NCBI GenBank assembly: GCA_017469465.1
Contig: JAFUGH010000034.1
Coordinates: 47,552-111,551, forward strand
Direction: 5' to 3'
Source of the DNA: Clostridia bacterium
GTDB taxonomy: Bacteria > Bacillota > Clostridia > TANB77 > UBA1234
Length of the DNA stretch: 64,000 nt
The position numbers were made by a program, and so were the translations under genes. The notes below the pieces were generated by a model, which saw nothing but the letters and a program-made list of their open reading frames with translations, had not been told where the DNA came from and did not search any database. Position 1 is the stretch's first letter. Every line of letters starts with the position of its first letter. Below, one piece after another: positions 44,517 through 53,833 of this stretch.

Positions 44517-46772
44517 ATGAATTTCGTCTCTTTAGAGAATAAAGGTAAAGAAATATTTGCTAAGTTTCCCAAAACGAGAAGACTTTTTAAGGGTATTTAC
44601 CAAAGAACAATGTATTTAATATCGCACGAAAATATAACATCTGAAGGAAATATATTAAGGGTTTCGCCAGATGATGCGGAATATTTTTTCGGGTATTATG
44701 ATAAATCGCCTTGGGATGTAACAGATAGATATATGATTGCTTTAAAAGTAAAAAATGCTTATAAAGTTCCTGATTCAACGGAAAAAGCTGAAATTGTTGC
44801 TTTTGATACTCAAAATGGTAATAAAGCAATAACAATTGGAACAACGCATTGCTGGAATTCTCAACAAGGTTGTATGGCACAATGGTTAGCTCCAGATTTT
44901 AAAAGTAAAATTATATATAATGATTTCAGAGATAATCATTATGTTTCTGTGATATATGATTTTGAAAATAAAAGAGAAGAAAAAGTTTTTGATATGCCAA
45001 TATATGATGTCGCCAAGAATGGAGAATTTGCATTAACGTTGGATTTCTCTAGATTACATCGATTAAGAAAAGGGTATGGATATGCTAATCTACAAGAAAC
45101 AACTAAGAAAGAACTATGTCCTGATAAGCCATGTATTTGGAGAATTGATTTAAAATCTGGTGAAATAACAGAGGTTATTAAATATACAGATTTATCTACG
45201 TTTGAAATACGAGATAACATGAATGGTGCAGAACATAAAGTAAATCACATTATGATTAATCCATCAGGAACAAGATTTATGGTTCTTCATAGATGGTTTA
45301 AGAACAATCAAAAGTTTACGAGATTAGTTACTATGAATATTGATGGTTCCGATAAATACAATTTAAGCGACGATGATTTTGTTTCACACTGTTGTTGGAA
45401 AAATGATAATGAGATATTATCTTTTTTGCGCAAAAAAGAAACAAAGGATCATTACTACTTAATGAAAGATAAAACAAAAGAGTATCAAATGTTCTGGGAA
45501 GAATTAAACACAGACGGGCACTGTACATATTCGCCTGACGGTAGATTCGTAATAACAGATACATATCCTAACAGAAAAAGAATTGCATCTGTATTTTTGT
45601 GTAAGGAAAACGAGCATTCTGTGAGAATTGCGAGAGTTTTTTCCCCATTTAAATATGACAATGACACTAGGTGTGATTTGCATCCTAGGTGGAATCATCA
45701 AGAAGACAAGATTTGCATTGATTCTGTACATGAAGGTAAGAAAGAATTATATGTGCTTGATATAAAAGAAATTATTTCTGAGAAGAAAATGAATAATAAT
45801 ATATTGGTTAGTGTTGTTATTCCATTCTATAATGCGCTTGAAACAATTGATAGAACATTAAAATCAGTGGAAAGACAAAAGCATAAAAACATTGAAGTAA
45901 TCCTTATTGATGATGGCTCAAAAGATAACTTACCTGAATTTCTAGAAAAGAACCACTATCATGAAAGACTAAACATTAAGTATATTAGAAAAGAAAATGG
46001 TGGAGTAAGTAGCGCTCGTAATTTGGGAATAGCAAATGCGAATGGAAAATATATTTGCTTTTTAGATGCTGATGATATTTATCATGAAAATTTCATTAGC
46101 AAGTGTTTGTATGAAATAGAAAAAACAGGTTGTGACACGATAATTACGCATCAAGATAGAAATTTAGAAAAAGTGGAAAAAGGTTTATTTGATGTATTAT
46201 TGAATAATCAAGTTATAGCAAGAGAAGATTTAATGGAATACTTTATGTACAATAAAGAAAATATACATTTTGGTGGTATCTTTTATAAAAAAGATATTAT
46301 TGATGCAACGAAATTACATTTTGAATTAAATACAAAATATGGTGAAGATTTAGAATTTGCATGGAAGTTTTTGAGCAATTGTACGCGTGGTGGAATGATT
46401 TTAAAAGACAAAATGTATGGTTATTACAATAATCCTAATTCTGCGATTAATACGATACGATGGGAAAAAACAGATTTGATTAAAGCGATGAATCGAACGA
46501 AAGAATACCTTGAAGCCAAAAATGATGAATTTACAGAAAAATTTGAAAATTATATGTTGCCAAGAACGTATTGGACGGTATCGAAAACTTTTGCTGTTGG
46601 AGGTAGAAAAGATTATTACCAAAAATTTATTAAAGAATATCCTGTCAAAGAAAATATAAAGAAATTGGTGAAGTCTTCTAAAAATAAATTATTAAAATAT
46701 TCATCGGCATTGTTTGGTATAAGCACAGCATTATTCTATATAGCAGTGAAAATAGTATATAAAAAGAGGTGA
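44517..46772 (+). CDS. Beta-propeller-like domain fused to a family 2 glycosyltransferase
   Basis: 751 aa. The first about 420 residues have repeated strand patterns of a beta-propeller, with TGHC- and SPDG-type blades (INPSGTRFMVLHRW, CTYSPDGRFVITDTYPN, DLHPRWNHQEDKICIDS), resembling TolB or oligogalacturonide-lyase-like propellers. From about residue 430 a GT2 domain begins (SVVIPFYNALETIDRTLKSV, VILIDDGSKDN, NGGVSSARNLGIANANGKY, FLDADDIYHENF with the D-x-D). There is no signal peptide or strong membrane segment except a hydrophobic patch near the C-terminus. The propeller may bind the growing glycan; function not established. ATG 44517 follows GGAG. Confidence 0.83.
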   Translation: MNFVSLENKGKEIFAKFPKTRRLFKGIYQRTMYLISHENITSEGNILRVSPDDAEYFFGYYDKSPWDVTDRYMIALKVKNAYKVPDSTEKAEIVAFDTQNGNKAITIGTTHCWNSQQGCMAQWLAPDFKSKIIYNDFRDNHYVSVIYDFENKREEKVFDMPIYDVAKNGEFALTLDFSRLHRLRKGYGYANLQETTKKELCPDKPCIWRIDLKSGEITEVIKYTDLSTFEIRDNMNGAEHKVNHIMINPSGTRFMVLHRWFKNNQKFTRLVTMNIDGSDKYNLSDDDFVSHCCWKNDNEILSFLRKKETKDHYYLMKDKTKEYQMFWEELNTDGHCTYSPDGRFVITDTYPNRKRIASVFLCKENEHSVRIARVFSPFKYDNDTRCDLHPRWNHQEDKICIDSVHEGKKELYVLDIKEIISEKKMNNNILVSVVIPFYNALETIDRTLKSVERQKHKNIEVILIDDGSKDNLPEFLEKNHYHERLNIKYIRKENGGVSSARNLGIANANGKYICFLDADDIYHENFISKCLYEIEKTGCDTIITHQDRNLEKVEKGLFDVLLNNQVIAREDLMEYFMYNKENIHFGGIFYKKDIIDATKLHFELNTKYGEDLEFAWKFLSNCTRGGMILKDKMYGYYNNPNSAINTIRWEKTDLIKAMNRTKEYLEAKNDEFTEKFENYMLPRTYWTVSKTFAVGGRKDYYQKFIKEYPVKENIKKLVKSSKNKLLKYSSALFGISTALFYIAVKIVYKKR

Positions 46773-46776
46773 GAAC

Positions 46777-48084
46777 ATGACAAATAGTATTCCAAAAAGA
46801 AATCCAATTAATACAATTATTTTAGTATTTGCAACAATAATTGCAGTAAGTAGTGGTACATTTATTTATGATAATGGAATCAGGTATTTTTTGCTATTTT
46901 TCATGTTGCTTTTTCTATTAGTGCCAACAAATAAGAATAAAGTTTCCTATAAAAAGAATACGATGATTTTGTTTTATACATTATTTTCAATACATACAAT
47001 GATAAGTGTTATTTATTCTGTTGATAAAATTAATACACTCAAGTATTCTTTTATTTATTTGTCTTGTTTAGTATTTGCAAACAAATCATTTGATGAAAAC
47101 CAGTATGGTAAATTATTTAAGTATATAGAATTTTTTATTATTATTTTTGCATGTAGTATTTTAATTTCTGCAATTTTTAAAGATTTAATGCCACAATTGT
47201 ATTTTTTGACATCAAAAACAGCAGAAGAAATAGAAAGAGACATTTCCACTGGGGCATTTGCAGGATTGGCTGGAGATAGAGCTGAGGCTGCTTTATTAAT
47301 GTTAGTTGGAATATCACTTTGCTGGGGACAGTTTTGCTCAAAAACGAAAAAAACAAGTATCATAGTTCTAAAGATGATTTTAGTATATTTGGCTTTGTTT
47401 TTAACTTCCAAAAGAACATTGTTTGTATGTTCTTTAATCATACCAGTCTTAGCGTTACTTCTCTTTTCAAAAGGAAAAAGAAAAGTAACATTAATAATAC
47501 TTGTAATAATAGGTGCAATTGTTTTTGGATATTTAATGAATAATGTGCCTGTATTTCAAAATATTATTGTACGTCTTAATAAAATAGACGATTTAGAAAC
47601 AATGAATGGTAGGTCTAAATTGTGGACGGTATCACTAAATATGCTTAAGACAAAACCTATATTTGGGTATGGATTTAATACCTTTAATAAGGTCGCGAAC
47701 GAATGGGGTGTGAGATATGGTGGCTCTCTTGGTGCAGAATGGATATATCAAGGACATAATTCCTATTTACAAATTTTGGGCGAATTAGGAGTAATCGGAT
47801 TTATGTTGTATTTGGGTATTTTTATTTCTTTTTTCTATCAGGTTTTTAAAATTCATAAAAGGAAAGAAGAGCTAACGAAGAATCAACAAGAGGGACTGCT
47901 TTTTTGTACTTTTCTCATGATAGTATTATTAATTTATAGTATTACGGGAAATTGCGCATATTATTTGAATCAGATATTTATACAAGCGATACTGATTGGA
48001 TATATATCTACTTTATATAAAAGTATAAAGAGGAAAGGAAATGATCAAGATGAAAACCAAGGTGGGAATACTTACATTTCATGA
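46777..48084 (+). CDS. O-antigen ligase/polymerase-type membrane protein (Wzy_C/WaaL family)
   Basis: 435 aa with about 11-12 membrane helices and the diagnostic periplasmic-type loop followed by GHNSYLQILGELGVIGFMLYL (about 328-348), as in the O-antigen ligase superfamily. In a Gram-positive-type cluster it is most likely the repeat-unit polymerase of operon 2, or a ligase attaching finished polymer. It has a GAGGTGAG ribosome binding site and overlaps the next gene. Confidence 0.82.
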   Translation: MTNSIPKRNPINTIILVFATIIAVSSGTFIYDNGIRYFLLFFMLLFLLVPTNKNKVSYKKNTMILFYTLFSIHTMISVIYSVDKINTLKYSFIYLSCLVFANKSFDENQYGKLFKYIEFFIIIFACSILISAIFKDLMPQLYFLTSKTAEEIERDISTGAFAGLAGDRAEAALLMLVGISLCWGQFCSKTKKTSIIVLKMILVYLALFLTSKRTLFVCSLIIPVLALLLFSKGKRKVTLIILVIIGAIVFGYLMNNVPVFQNIIVRLNKIDDLETMNGRSKLWTVSLNMLKTKPIFGYGFNTFNKVANEWGVRYGGSLGAEWIYQGHNSYLQILGELGVIGFMLYLGIFISFFYQVFKIHKRKEELTKNQQEGLLFCTFLMIVLLIYSITGNCAYYLNQIFIQAILIGYISTLYKSIKRKGNDQDENQGGNTYIS

Positions 48085-49138
48085 TGCTGTAAATTACGGA
48101 GCAATATTACAAACTGTCGCACTTTATAAAAAATTAGTAGAATTAGGTGCAGATGCAGAAATTGTTGATTATTCTTATCGAAGTAAAAATATAATGGATT
48201 TAAATTTTATTGGTACGTTGAAAAAACGAGGCTTCAAAAAGGCAATAGAGTATCTATTTATTCACAAAAATAGAAAGATTCGAAAAGAAAAACTACAAGC
48301 TTTTTTGAAAAAAAATGCAAAAGTATCTAAAAAAGCATATACAGTTGACAATATTAAAGAGGCAGATCAGAAATATGATAAGTTTGTCGCAGGAAGTGAC
48401 CAAATTTTTGATATGGACAAAACTGCGCATGATGAAAATTTTTTGCTAAATTTTGTTTCTAAACAAGGAAAAAAATATTCATATGCGGCAAGTAGTGGTA
48501 GGTTAGATGAAGAAAATATTGATGAAATTTCCAAATTTTTAAGTACTTTTAATAGTATTTCTGTAAGAGAAAAACTATTACAAGAAAAATTGGAAAAAAA
48601 ATTAGAGAAAGAGGTATATAGACATTTAGATCCTACTTTTTTTTATGGAAAAGATTTTTGGAGTAAATATGCAGTTAAGCCAAAAGAGGAAAACTATATA
48701 CTTGTATATACATTAGCAAAATCAAAAGACTTGTTAAATGCAGCTACAGTTTATGCAAAGCAAACTAAAAAGAAAATTATTATTATATCTGGTAGAGCTG
48801 AAATTTTTATTGGTATGAAAAAAGTGACAAGGGCAAGCATAGAAGAGTTTTTAGGCTATTTTTTGTATGCAGATTACATTTTTACAAATTCTTTTCATGG
48901 AACAGCCTTTTCCATTATTATGAAAAAGAATTTTTCGGTCGGCCTTCATAAAGATAAAAAAATGGGAAATGATAGAATGCAAACTCTTTTAACCGTTCTT
49001 GGATTAGATAAATGCTATGTAGAATATAAAAACAATACTATTATTGAAAATAAGATAAATTATAAAGAAGTAGATAATAGTATCAAAATGGAGATTACTC
49101 AATCAACTCAATATCTAAAAAATATAGTCGATAATTAA
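48041..49138 (+). CDS. Polysaccharide pyruvyl transferase family protein (copy 3)
   Basis: 365 aa. VGILTFHDAVNYGAILQTVALYKKL at the N-terminus, FVAGSDQIFDMD, YAASSGRLDEEN, SVREKLLQEKL, HLDPTFFYGKDFW and TNSFHGTAFSIIMKKNF are the family blocks, with the S-F-H-G-T motif of the donor site. ATG 48041 overlaps the preceding gene; ATG 48050 is an equally possible start. Adjacent copies 3 and 4 share the general layout but differ enough to suggest different sugar targets. Confidence 0.85.
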   Translation: MIKMKTKVGILTFHDAVNYGAILQTVALYKKLVELGADAEIVDYSYRSKNIMDLNFIGTLKKRGFKKAIEYLFIHKNRKIRKEKLQAFLKKNAKVSKKAYTVDNIKEADQKYDKFVAGSDQIFDMDKTAHDENFLLNFVSKQGKKYSYAASSGRLDEENIDEISKFLSTFNSISVREKLLQEKLEKKLEKEVYRHLDPTFFYGKDFWSKYAVKPKEENYILVYTLAKSKDLLNAATVYAKQTKKKIIIISGRAEIFIGMKKVTRASIEEFLGYFLYADYIFTNSFHGTAFSIIMKKNFSVGLHKDKKMGNDRMQTLLTVLGLDKCYVEYKNNTIIENKINYKEVDNSIKMEITQSTQYLKNIVDN

Positions 49139-49151
49139 GGTTGGTGACAAT

Positions 49152-50285
49152 ATGAAAGTAAATCTAATAACATTACATAGAGTTTTAAATTATGGCTCAG
49201 TGCTGCAAGCATACGCAACGTATAAGGCACTAGAGTCTATTAACGTTGAGAAACTGGAACTATTAGATTACTATAGAGAAAAAGATTATGATGATATAAG
49301 AATCAATCATTACGGCTCTTATCGAACAAGGAATGAGCATGGTTTGAGTAAAAAATGTAAAAGCTTTTTATATGATTTGATGTTAAAAAAATCTATTTTG
49401 AAATTTTATAAAGTTTGTGATTCGTTTTTGCGTAATAATGTGAATTTATCATCTCAAAAGTATTATTCAGAAAATGATTTGCTGCAAAATGCAAGTGTAT
49501 GCGATATAGTATGCGTTGGAAGTGATCAGGTTTGGAACAATATACATAATGAAGGCATAGAATGGCCCTTCTTTTTAAGATTTTGTGACGAAGGAACAAG
49601 AAAAATTTCTTTTAGTTCAAGTTTAGGCATTGAAAATCCTGAGAAGGAATATGCAGAAGTTTTGTATTCTGAGTTAAAGAAATTTGATAAGATATCTGTA
49701 AGAGAAAAGCAAACACAACAATTGTTAAGTAGTGCTGGAATAGAAAGTGAATTTATTATAGACCCAACATTATTGCATGAAAAACATGAATGGAAAAAAA
49801 TGATTCGACCACGTATGATAAAGGAAAAGTATTTATTAATTTATCAATTTGGTAATTCGAAAGAAATAAATAGAGTTGCTAAAAAAGTATCAAAAGAAAA
49901 AGGCCTAAAAATTGTAAATATTGTATTTCATCCGCATCAAGTAATTGGTAGACCTGGTAAAAAAATAGTTGTTCCTACAGTAGAAGAATTTTTAAATTTG
50001 TTGTATTATTCAGACTTCGTTATTACTAATTCTTTTCATGGAACTGCCTTTTCAATTAATTTCGAAAAGGAATTTGTAGTTATTTTGAGAAAAAATTTTA
50101 ATATTAGAATGAAGTCAATTTTAGAGACGCTTGATTTGGAAAATAGAATATATATAAAGGAACATGAAAGAGAAATAATCAATGATACAATTAATTACGA
50201 TTTGGTTAGAAAAGAATTAGATAACAAAAGAAAAGATGCTATTAATTGGTTAAAAGAGGTATTTTTAAATGAAGAAAATAGTTAA
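49152..50285 (+). CDS. Polysaccharide pyruvyl transferase family protein (copy 4)
   Basis: 377 aa. VNLITLHRVLNYGSVLQAYATYKAL, VGSDQVWNNIHNEGIEWPFFLRF, SFSSSLGIENPEKEY, SVREKQTQQLL, IDPTLLHEKHEWKKM and TNSFHGTAFSINF are present in order. The start ATG is 13 bases after the stop of copy 3, with GGTTGGTGAC before it. The end overlaps the flippase gene by 17 bp. Confidence 0.85.
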   Translation: MKVNLITLHRVLNYGSVLQAYATYKALESINVEKLELLDYYREKDYDDIRINHYGSYRTRNEHGLSKKCKSFLYDLMLKKSILKFYKVCDSFLRNNVNLSSQKYYSENDLLQNASVCDIVCVGSDQVWNNIHNEGIEWPFFLRFCDEGTRKISFSSSLGIENPEKEYAEVLYSELKKFDKISVREKQTQQLLSSAGIESEFIIDPTLLHEKHEWKKMIRPRMIKEKYLLIYQFGNSKEINRVAKKVSKEKGLKIVNIVFHPHQVIGRPGKKIVVPTVEEFLNLLYYSDFVITNSFHGTAFSINFEKEFVVILRKNFNIRMKSILETLDLENRIYIKEHEREIINDTINYDLVRKELDNKRKDAINWLKEVFLNEENS

Positions 50286-51741
50286 TGTTTATCGAAATAT
50301 GTCCATAGTAGCAAAAGCAAGTTTATGGTTTATGTTTTGCACTATTATACAAAAATGTTTGTCCATTATTACTACACCCATTTTCACAAGAATCATGGAT
50401 GTGGAACAATATGGAATGTACAGCACTTATTTATCTGTTGTTTCAATTGTAACAGTAATACTAACTTTGAATTTTGATACGTGTGCTTATATGAATGGTA
50501 TTTCAAAATTTAAATCAGAAAAAGAGAAAGATGAATTAGGAACATCTTTATTGTCCTTTACATTTATATTAACATTGATAATAGGAATCATTACTTTTTT
50601 TGCAAGAGATTGGGTAAGTAATGCAATATCACTTAGTCCGTCATTAATTTGCTTAATGTTAATTGAAATATTGTTTATTCCACCAGTGAAATTTTGGATG
50701 GTAAAACAAAGATTTTCATATCACTATAAGAGCTTAGTTTTCGTAACCTTGGGAATGTTATTATTCAATAATATTTTTGGAATTATATTTGTTTTGATTG
50801 GAAAATATGAGCAAGCAACATTGAGGGTACTTTCAATTGTGCTTATTCAAGCAATTGTTGGTTGTATTATTTATATAAAATATATCCATAAAACGGGGAT
50901 TAAGTGCTTTTGGAAATATTGGAAATATGGATTGAAATTAAATATTCCTCTTGTTCCACATGGGTTATCTATTCTAATTCTTTCGTCATCAGATAAATTG
51001 ATGATTAACAAAATGGTTGGTTCAGCACAAGCAGGAATATATGGAGTTGCTTATTCAGCTGCACAAATTATTAATGCAATCAAACTAAGTTTAGTAGATG
51101 CTATACGTCCATGGATTTATACTAAAATAAAAAGTAAACAATATGATGAAATAAAAAATGTATGCAATTTTTTGTTTTTAATAAACATTTTAATTACTTT
51201 TATTATTGTAGGTTTTGCACCTGAGTTGATAAAAATTTTAGCGTCAAAAGATTACTATGAAGCCATATATATCATACCACCTGTGGCGGCTAGTAGTTTT
51301 TTTACATTTGTTTATAATATATGTTCTATTGTTGAAATATATCATGAAAAGAACAAAAATATTATGATTGCTTCTGTAATTGCAGCAATATCTAATATTG
51401 TTTTAAATGTGATATTTATTAAAAAATATGGTTACTTGGCTGCTGGTTATACAACATTATTTTCATATATATTGCTAAGTATGATGCATTTTTATTATTT
51501 GAGAAAAATAGAAAAGGAAGAATTGGATAATCATAAAGTAATAGATAGAAGGTCTATTCTTTTGATGTCTATTTTGACAATAGCTGGGATGTTTGTTTTT
51601 ACTTTTTTGTATAATTATTTGATTTTAAGATACATACTTGTATTTATTATTTGCATAGTTTGTGTTTTAATGAGAAAAAAGATTATTGCTGTTGTGAGAT
51701 CTTTAAAGAAAATAAAGAAAGAAGGGGCTTCTAATGAGTAA
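50269..51741 (+). CDS. Oligosaccharide flippase (Wzx/MOP family), copy 2
   Basis: 490 aa, 12-14 membrane helices. ASLWFMFCTIIQKCLSIITTPIFTRIMDVEQYGMYS is the typical N-terminus, and SSDKLMINKMVGSAQAGIYGVAYSAAQI the conserved cytosolic segment. It flips operon 2 repeat units. Its divergence from the first flippase (27.4 kb) argues that the two operons make different polymers. It overlaps both neighbours. Confidence 0.88.
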   Translation: MKKIVNVYRNMSIVAKASLWFMFCTIIQKCLSIITTPIFTRIMDVEQYGMYSTYLSVVSIVTVILTLNFDTCAYMNGISKFKSEKEKDELGTSLLSFTFILTLIIGIITFFARDWVSNAISLSPSLICLMLIEILFIPPVKFWMVKQRFSYHYKSLVFVTLGMLLFNNIFGIIFVLIGKYEQATLRVLSIVLIQAIVGCIIYIKYIHKTGIKCFWKYWKYGLKLNIPLVPHGLSILILSSSDKLMINKMVGSAQAGIYGVAYSAAQIINAIKLSLVDAIRPWIYTKIKSKQYDEIKNVCNFLFLINILITFIIVGFAPELIKILASKDYYEAIYIIPPVAASSFFTFVYNICSIVEIYHEKNKNIMIASVIAAISNIVLNVIFIKKYGYLAAGYTTLFSYILLSMMHFYYLRKIEKEELDNHKVIDRRSILLMSILTIAGMFVFTFLYNYLILRYILVFIICIVCVLMRKKIIAVVRSLKKIKKEGASNE

Positions 51742-52963
51742 TAATATTGGGGATTATAACAAGTGTTGTGGTTGTGGTGCTTGTTTTAATATATGCCCTA
51801 AGAATGCCATAATAATGGAAGAAGATGAGAATGGCTTTTTATACCCTAGTATTAATAAACAATTATGCATTAATTGTGGATTGTGTAAATCTGTATGTAA
51901 TTTTAATAATTATAAGAAAAAGGAAACAGGTGAATATCCCAAAGTTAATGTTGCTTGCTCAAAAGAGGAAGATATTTTAAAAAAATCTTCTTCTGGTGGA
52001 ATTTTTGCTACAATTGCTAAAGCAATAATAAATGATGGTGGAGTTGTTTATGGTTGCGCACTACGAAAAGAGGATGATTATCTTAAGCCAGTACATATTA
52101 GGATAGATAATAATGATGATTTAATAAAGATTCAAGGCAGTAAATATGTGCAAAGTTATATTGGAAATATGTATGCTAAGGTAAAAGAGGACTTGAATGC
52201 TGGAAAAAAAGTTTTGTTTTCAGGAACTCCCTGTCAAATAGCAGGGCTAAAAAGCTATTTAAAAAATACAAATATGGATAATTTGTTCTTGATAGATATA
52301 ATTTGTCATGGTACACCTAGTATGAAAATGTTTCAAGATTATCAAGACTTTTTGAAGAAAAAATACAAAGGTGAAATAAAAGAGTTTATTTTTAGAAATA
52401 AGGAAAACGGCTGGAATTCAAAAGGAATTAAAGGAAAGGTTACTATTGAACAATCAAGAAAAAAAGAAAAAGATGTAATGATAAATCAACACAATTCGGC
52501 ATATATTAATTTATTTATTGAAACTGCAATTCAAAGAGAGGAATGTTATTCCTGCCCTTATGCATCTGATAAGCGTGAAGGAGATATTACAATAGGTGAC
52601 TATTGGGGAATAGATAAAATTCATCCAGAAGTATTAAAAGAAAACGGGGGAAAAATGGAATTATCAAAAGGGATATCTTGTTTATTGATTAATACGGAGA
52701 AAGGAAAACGAATGGTTGAATTATGCAAAAAGAATATGATAATGTATGAATCGGATTTTGAAAAAGTAAGTAGAAAAAATGGTCAGTTGTTGCATCCTTG
52801 TAAATCAAGACTTGATAGAGAAGAAATATTGAAAATATATAGAAATGAAAATTATGAAGGATTAGAAAAATGGTTAAATAAAAAGCTTGGGGTGAAAAAG
52901 GCTATATATTATTTATGGGACAAATTACCAAGTAATTTGAAAAAGAAAGTAAAAAGACATTAA
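51734..52963 (+). CDS. Ferredoxin-domain/FrhB-like protein, copy 2
   Basis: 409 aa. Two 4Fe-4S ligand sets, CCGCGACFNICPKNA (about 10-24) and CINCGLCKSVC (about 46-56), then the FrhB/FdhB domain: KSSSGGIFATIAKAI, IQGSKYVQSYI, FSGTPCQIAGLKSYL, IICHGTPSMKMF, CYSCPYASDKREGDITIGDYWG. It parallels the protein at 22.6 kb, again close to pyruvyl transferases. Its redox role in polysaccharide assembly is not established. Operon 2 seems to run on to the VanZ gene. Confidence 0.88.
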   Translation: MSNNIGDYNKCCGCGACFNICPKNAIIMEEDENGFLYPSINKQLCINCGLCKSVCNFNNYKKKETGEYPKVNVACSKEEDILKKSSSGGIFATIAKAIINDGGVVYGCALRKEDDYLKPVHIRIDNNDDLIKIQGSKYVQSYIGNMYAKVKEDLNAGKKVLFSGTPCQIAGLKSYLKNTNMDNLFLIDIICHGTPSMKMFQDYQDFLKKKYKGEIKEFIFRNKENGWNSKGIKGKVTIEQSRKKEKDVMINQHNSAYINLFIETAIQREECYSCPYASDKREGDITIGDYWGIDKIHPEVLKENGGKMELSKGISCLLINTEKGKRMVELCKKNMIMYESDFEKVSRKNGQLLHPCKSRLDREEILKIYRNENYEGLEKWLNKKLGVKKAIYYLWDKLPSNLKKKVKRH

Positions 52964-53006
52964 GAGTTTTAATTAACAATTATATTTATACGAAAGACGT
53001 GATTTT

Positions 53007-53498
53007 ATGTGGAAGAAAATTTTATGTTGGTTGCTAGTTCTAATTTGGCTAATAGTGATATTTTGTTTCTCTGCTAAAAACGGAGAAACATCATCAGGGC
53101 AAAGCAAGGGTGTTATAATAGGAGTTCTTGCGGAAGGTACAGTAGTTGCACAAAAAGCTGGGATTATCGAAAGGAATTTATCACAAGAAGAAATAAATAT
53201 CGTTTTGGATAATTTTAATGGCGTGATAAGAAAGATAGCTCATGCTACCATATATTTTGTACTTGCAATTTTAATTGTAATTGCACTTAATACGAGAGCA
53301 GATACTTTTTTGAGAAATATGTTGATTGCCGTTATTTTATGCTTCTTATATTCTATCACTGATGAATATCATCAAACTCTTGTGGCTGGTAGAACAGGAA
53401 CGTTTTTAGATTGCTTAATTGATACTTTTGGGGCAGTAGCCGCATGTTTGACGTATAAAGGTTTTTTAAAGTTAAAAGATTCCAACAAAAAAGCATAA
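53007..53498 (+). CDS. VanZ-family membrane protein
   Basis: 163 aa with four hydrophobic segments. IWLIVIFCFSAKNGETSSGQSKG, RKIAHATIYFVLAILIVIAL and SITDEYHQTLVAGRTGTFLDCLIDTFGAV are the VanZ-like signature (D-E-x-x-Q...R...D-x-x-x-D/N). VanZ proteins raise teicoplanin tolerance in some enterococci; in most genomes the role is unknown and linked to the envelope. It follows the FrhB-like gene by 43 bp. Confidence 0.88.
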   Translation: MWKKILCWLLVLIWLIVIFCFSAKNGETSSGQSKGVIIGVLAEGTVVAQKAGIIERNLSQEEINIVLDNFNGVIRKIAHATIYFVLAILIVIALNTRADTFLRNMLIAVILCFLYSITDEYHQTLVAGRTGTFLDCLIDTFGAVAACLTYKGFLKLKDSNKKA

Positions 53499-53575
53499 AC
53501 ATTTTGTATTTTTTAGAATATAATGAGGTATAATTTCATTAAGCAGTAGTGAATGATTCTTGAAAGAAGGGAAAT

Positions 53576-53680
53576 ATGAAAATATTTTTCAGCATTTTTA
53601 TAAGTATGATTATTTTGTTTGATTATTGTGCATGTAAAGTATCTTCGAAAGCAGCAATATTAGAAGAAAAAAAGCATTAA
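53576..53680 (+). CDS. Small 34-residue membrane peptide, unknown
   Basis: ATG 53576 follows AGAAGGGA by a normal distance and opens 34 codons: a hydrophobic helix (IFFSIFISMIILFDYCA), a C-A-C pair and a charged tail ending EEKKH. A candidate TATAAT lies about 45 bases upstream (53529-53534) and a terminator directly follows. Small C-x-C-K peptides of this design occur in other clostridia as far as I recall, without known function. With the terminator and the next promoter, it accounts for the 53499-53833 gap. Confidence 0.5.
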   Translation: MKIFFSIFISMIILFDYCACKVSSKAAILEEKKH

Positions 53681-53693
53681 AAATAATTTTATT

Positions 53694-53728
53694 TTGAGGC
53701 AATAAAATGTCTCATTTTTTTTTGCATT
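53694..53728 (+). terminator. Terminator after the small peptide gene
   Basis: TGAGGCA pairs with TGTCTCA (one G-T pair), followed by nine or more T. Confidence 0.75.
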
Positions 53729-53733
53729 TTCTA

Positions 53734-53762
53734 TTGAAAAAGCACAAATTATGTAATATAAT
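53734..53762 (+). promoter_or_regulatory. Promoter of the CpsBCD-S-layer operon
   Basis: TTGAAA (53734-53739), 17 bases, TATAAT (53757-53762). A short palindrome TGGAATAATTCCA lies about 14 bases downstream and could be an operator. Confidence 0.75.
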
Positions 53763-53833
53763 GTACATGCTTTTAATGGAATAATTCCATGGTGAAATAA
53801 AATATAATATTATAGTTAAGGAGTTTTGCAATT

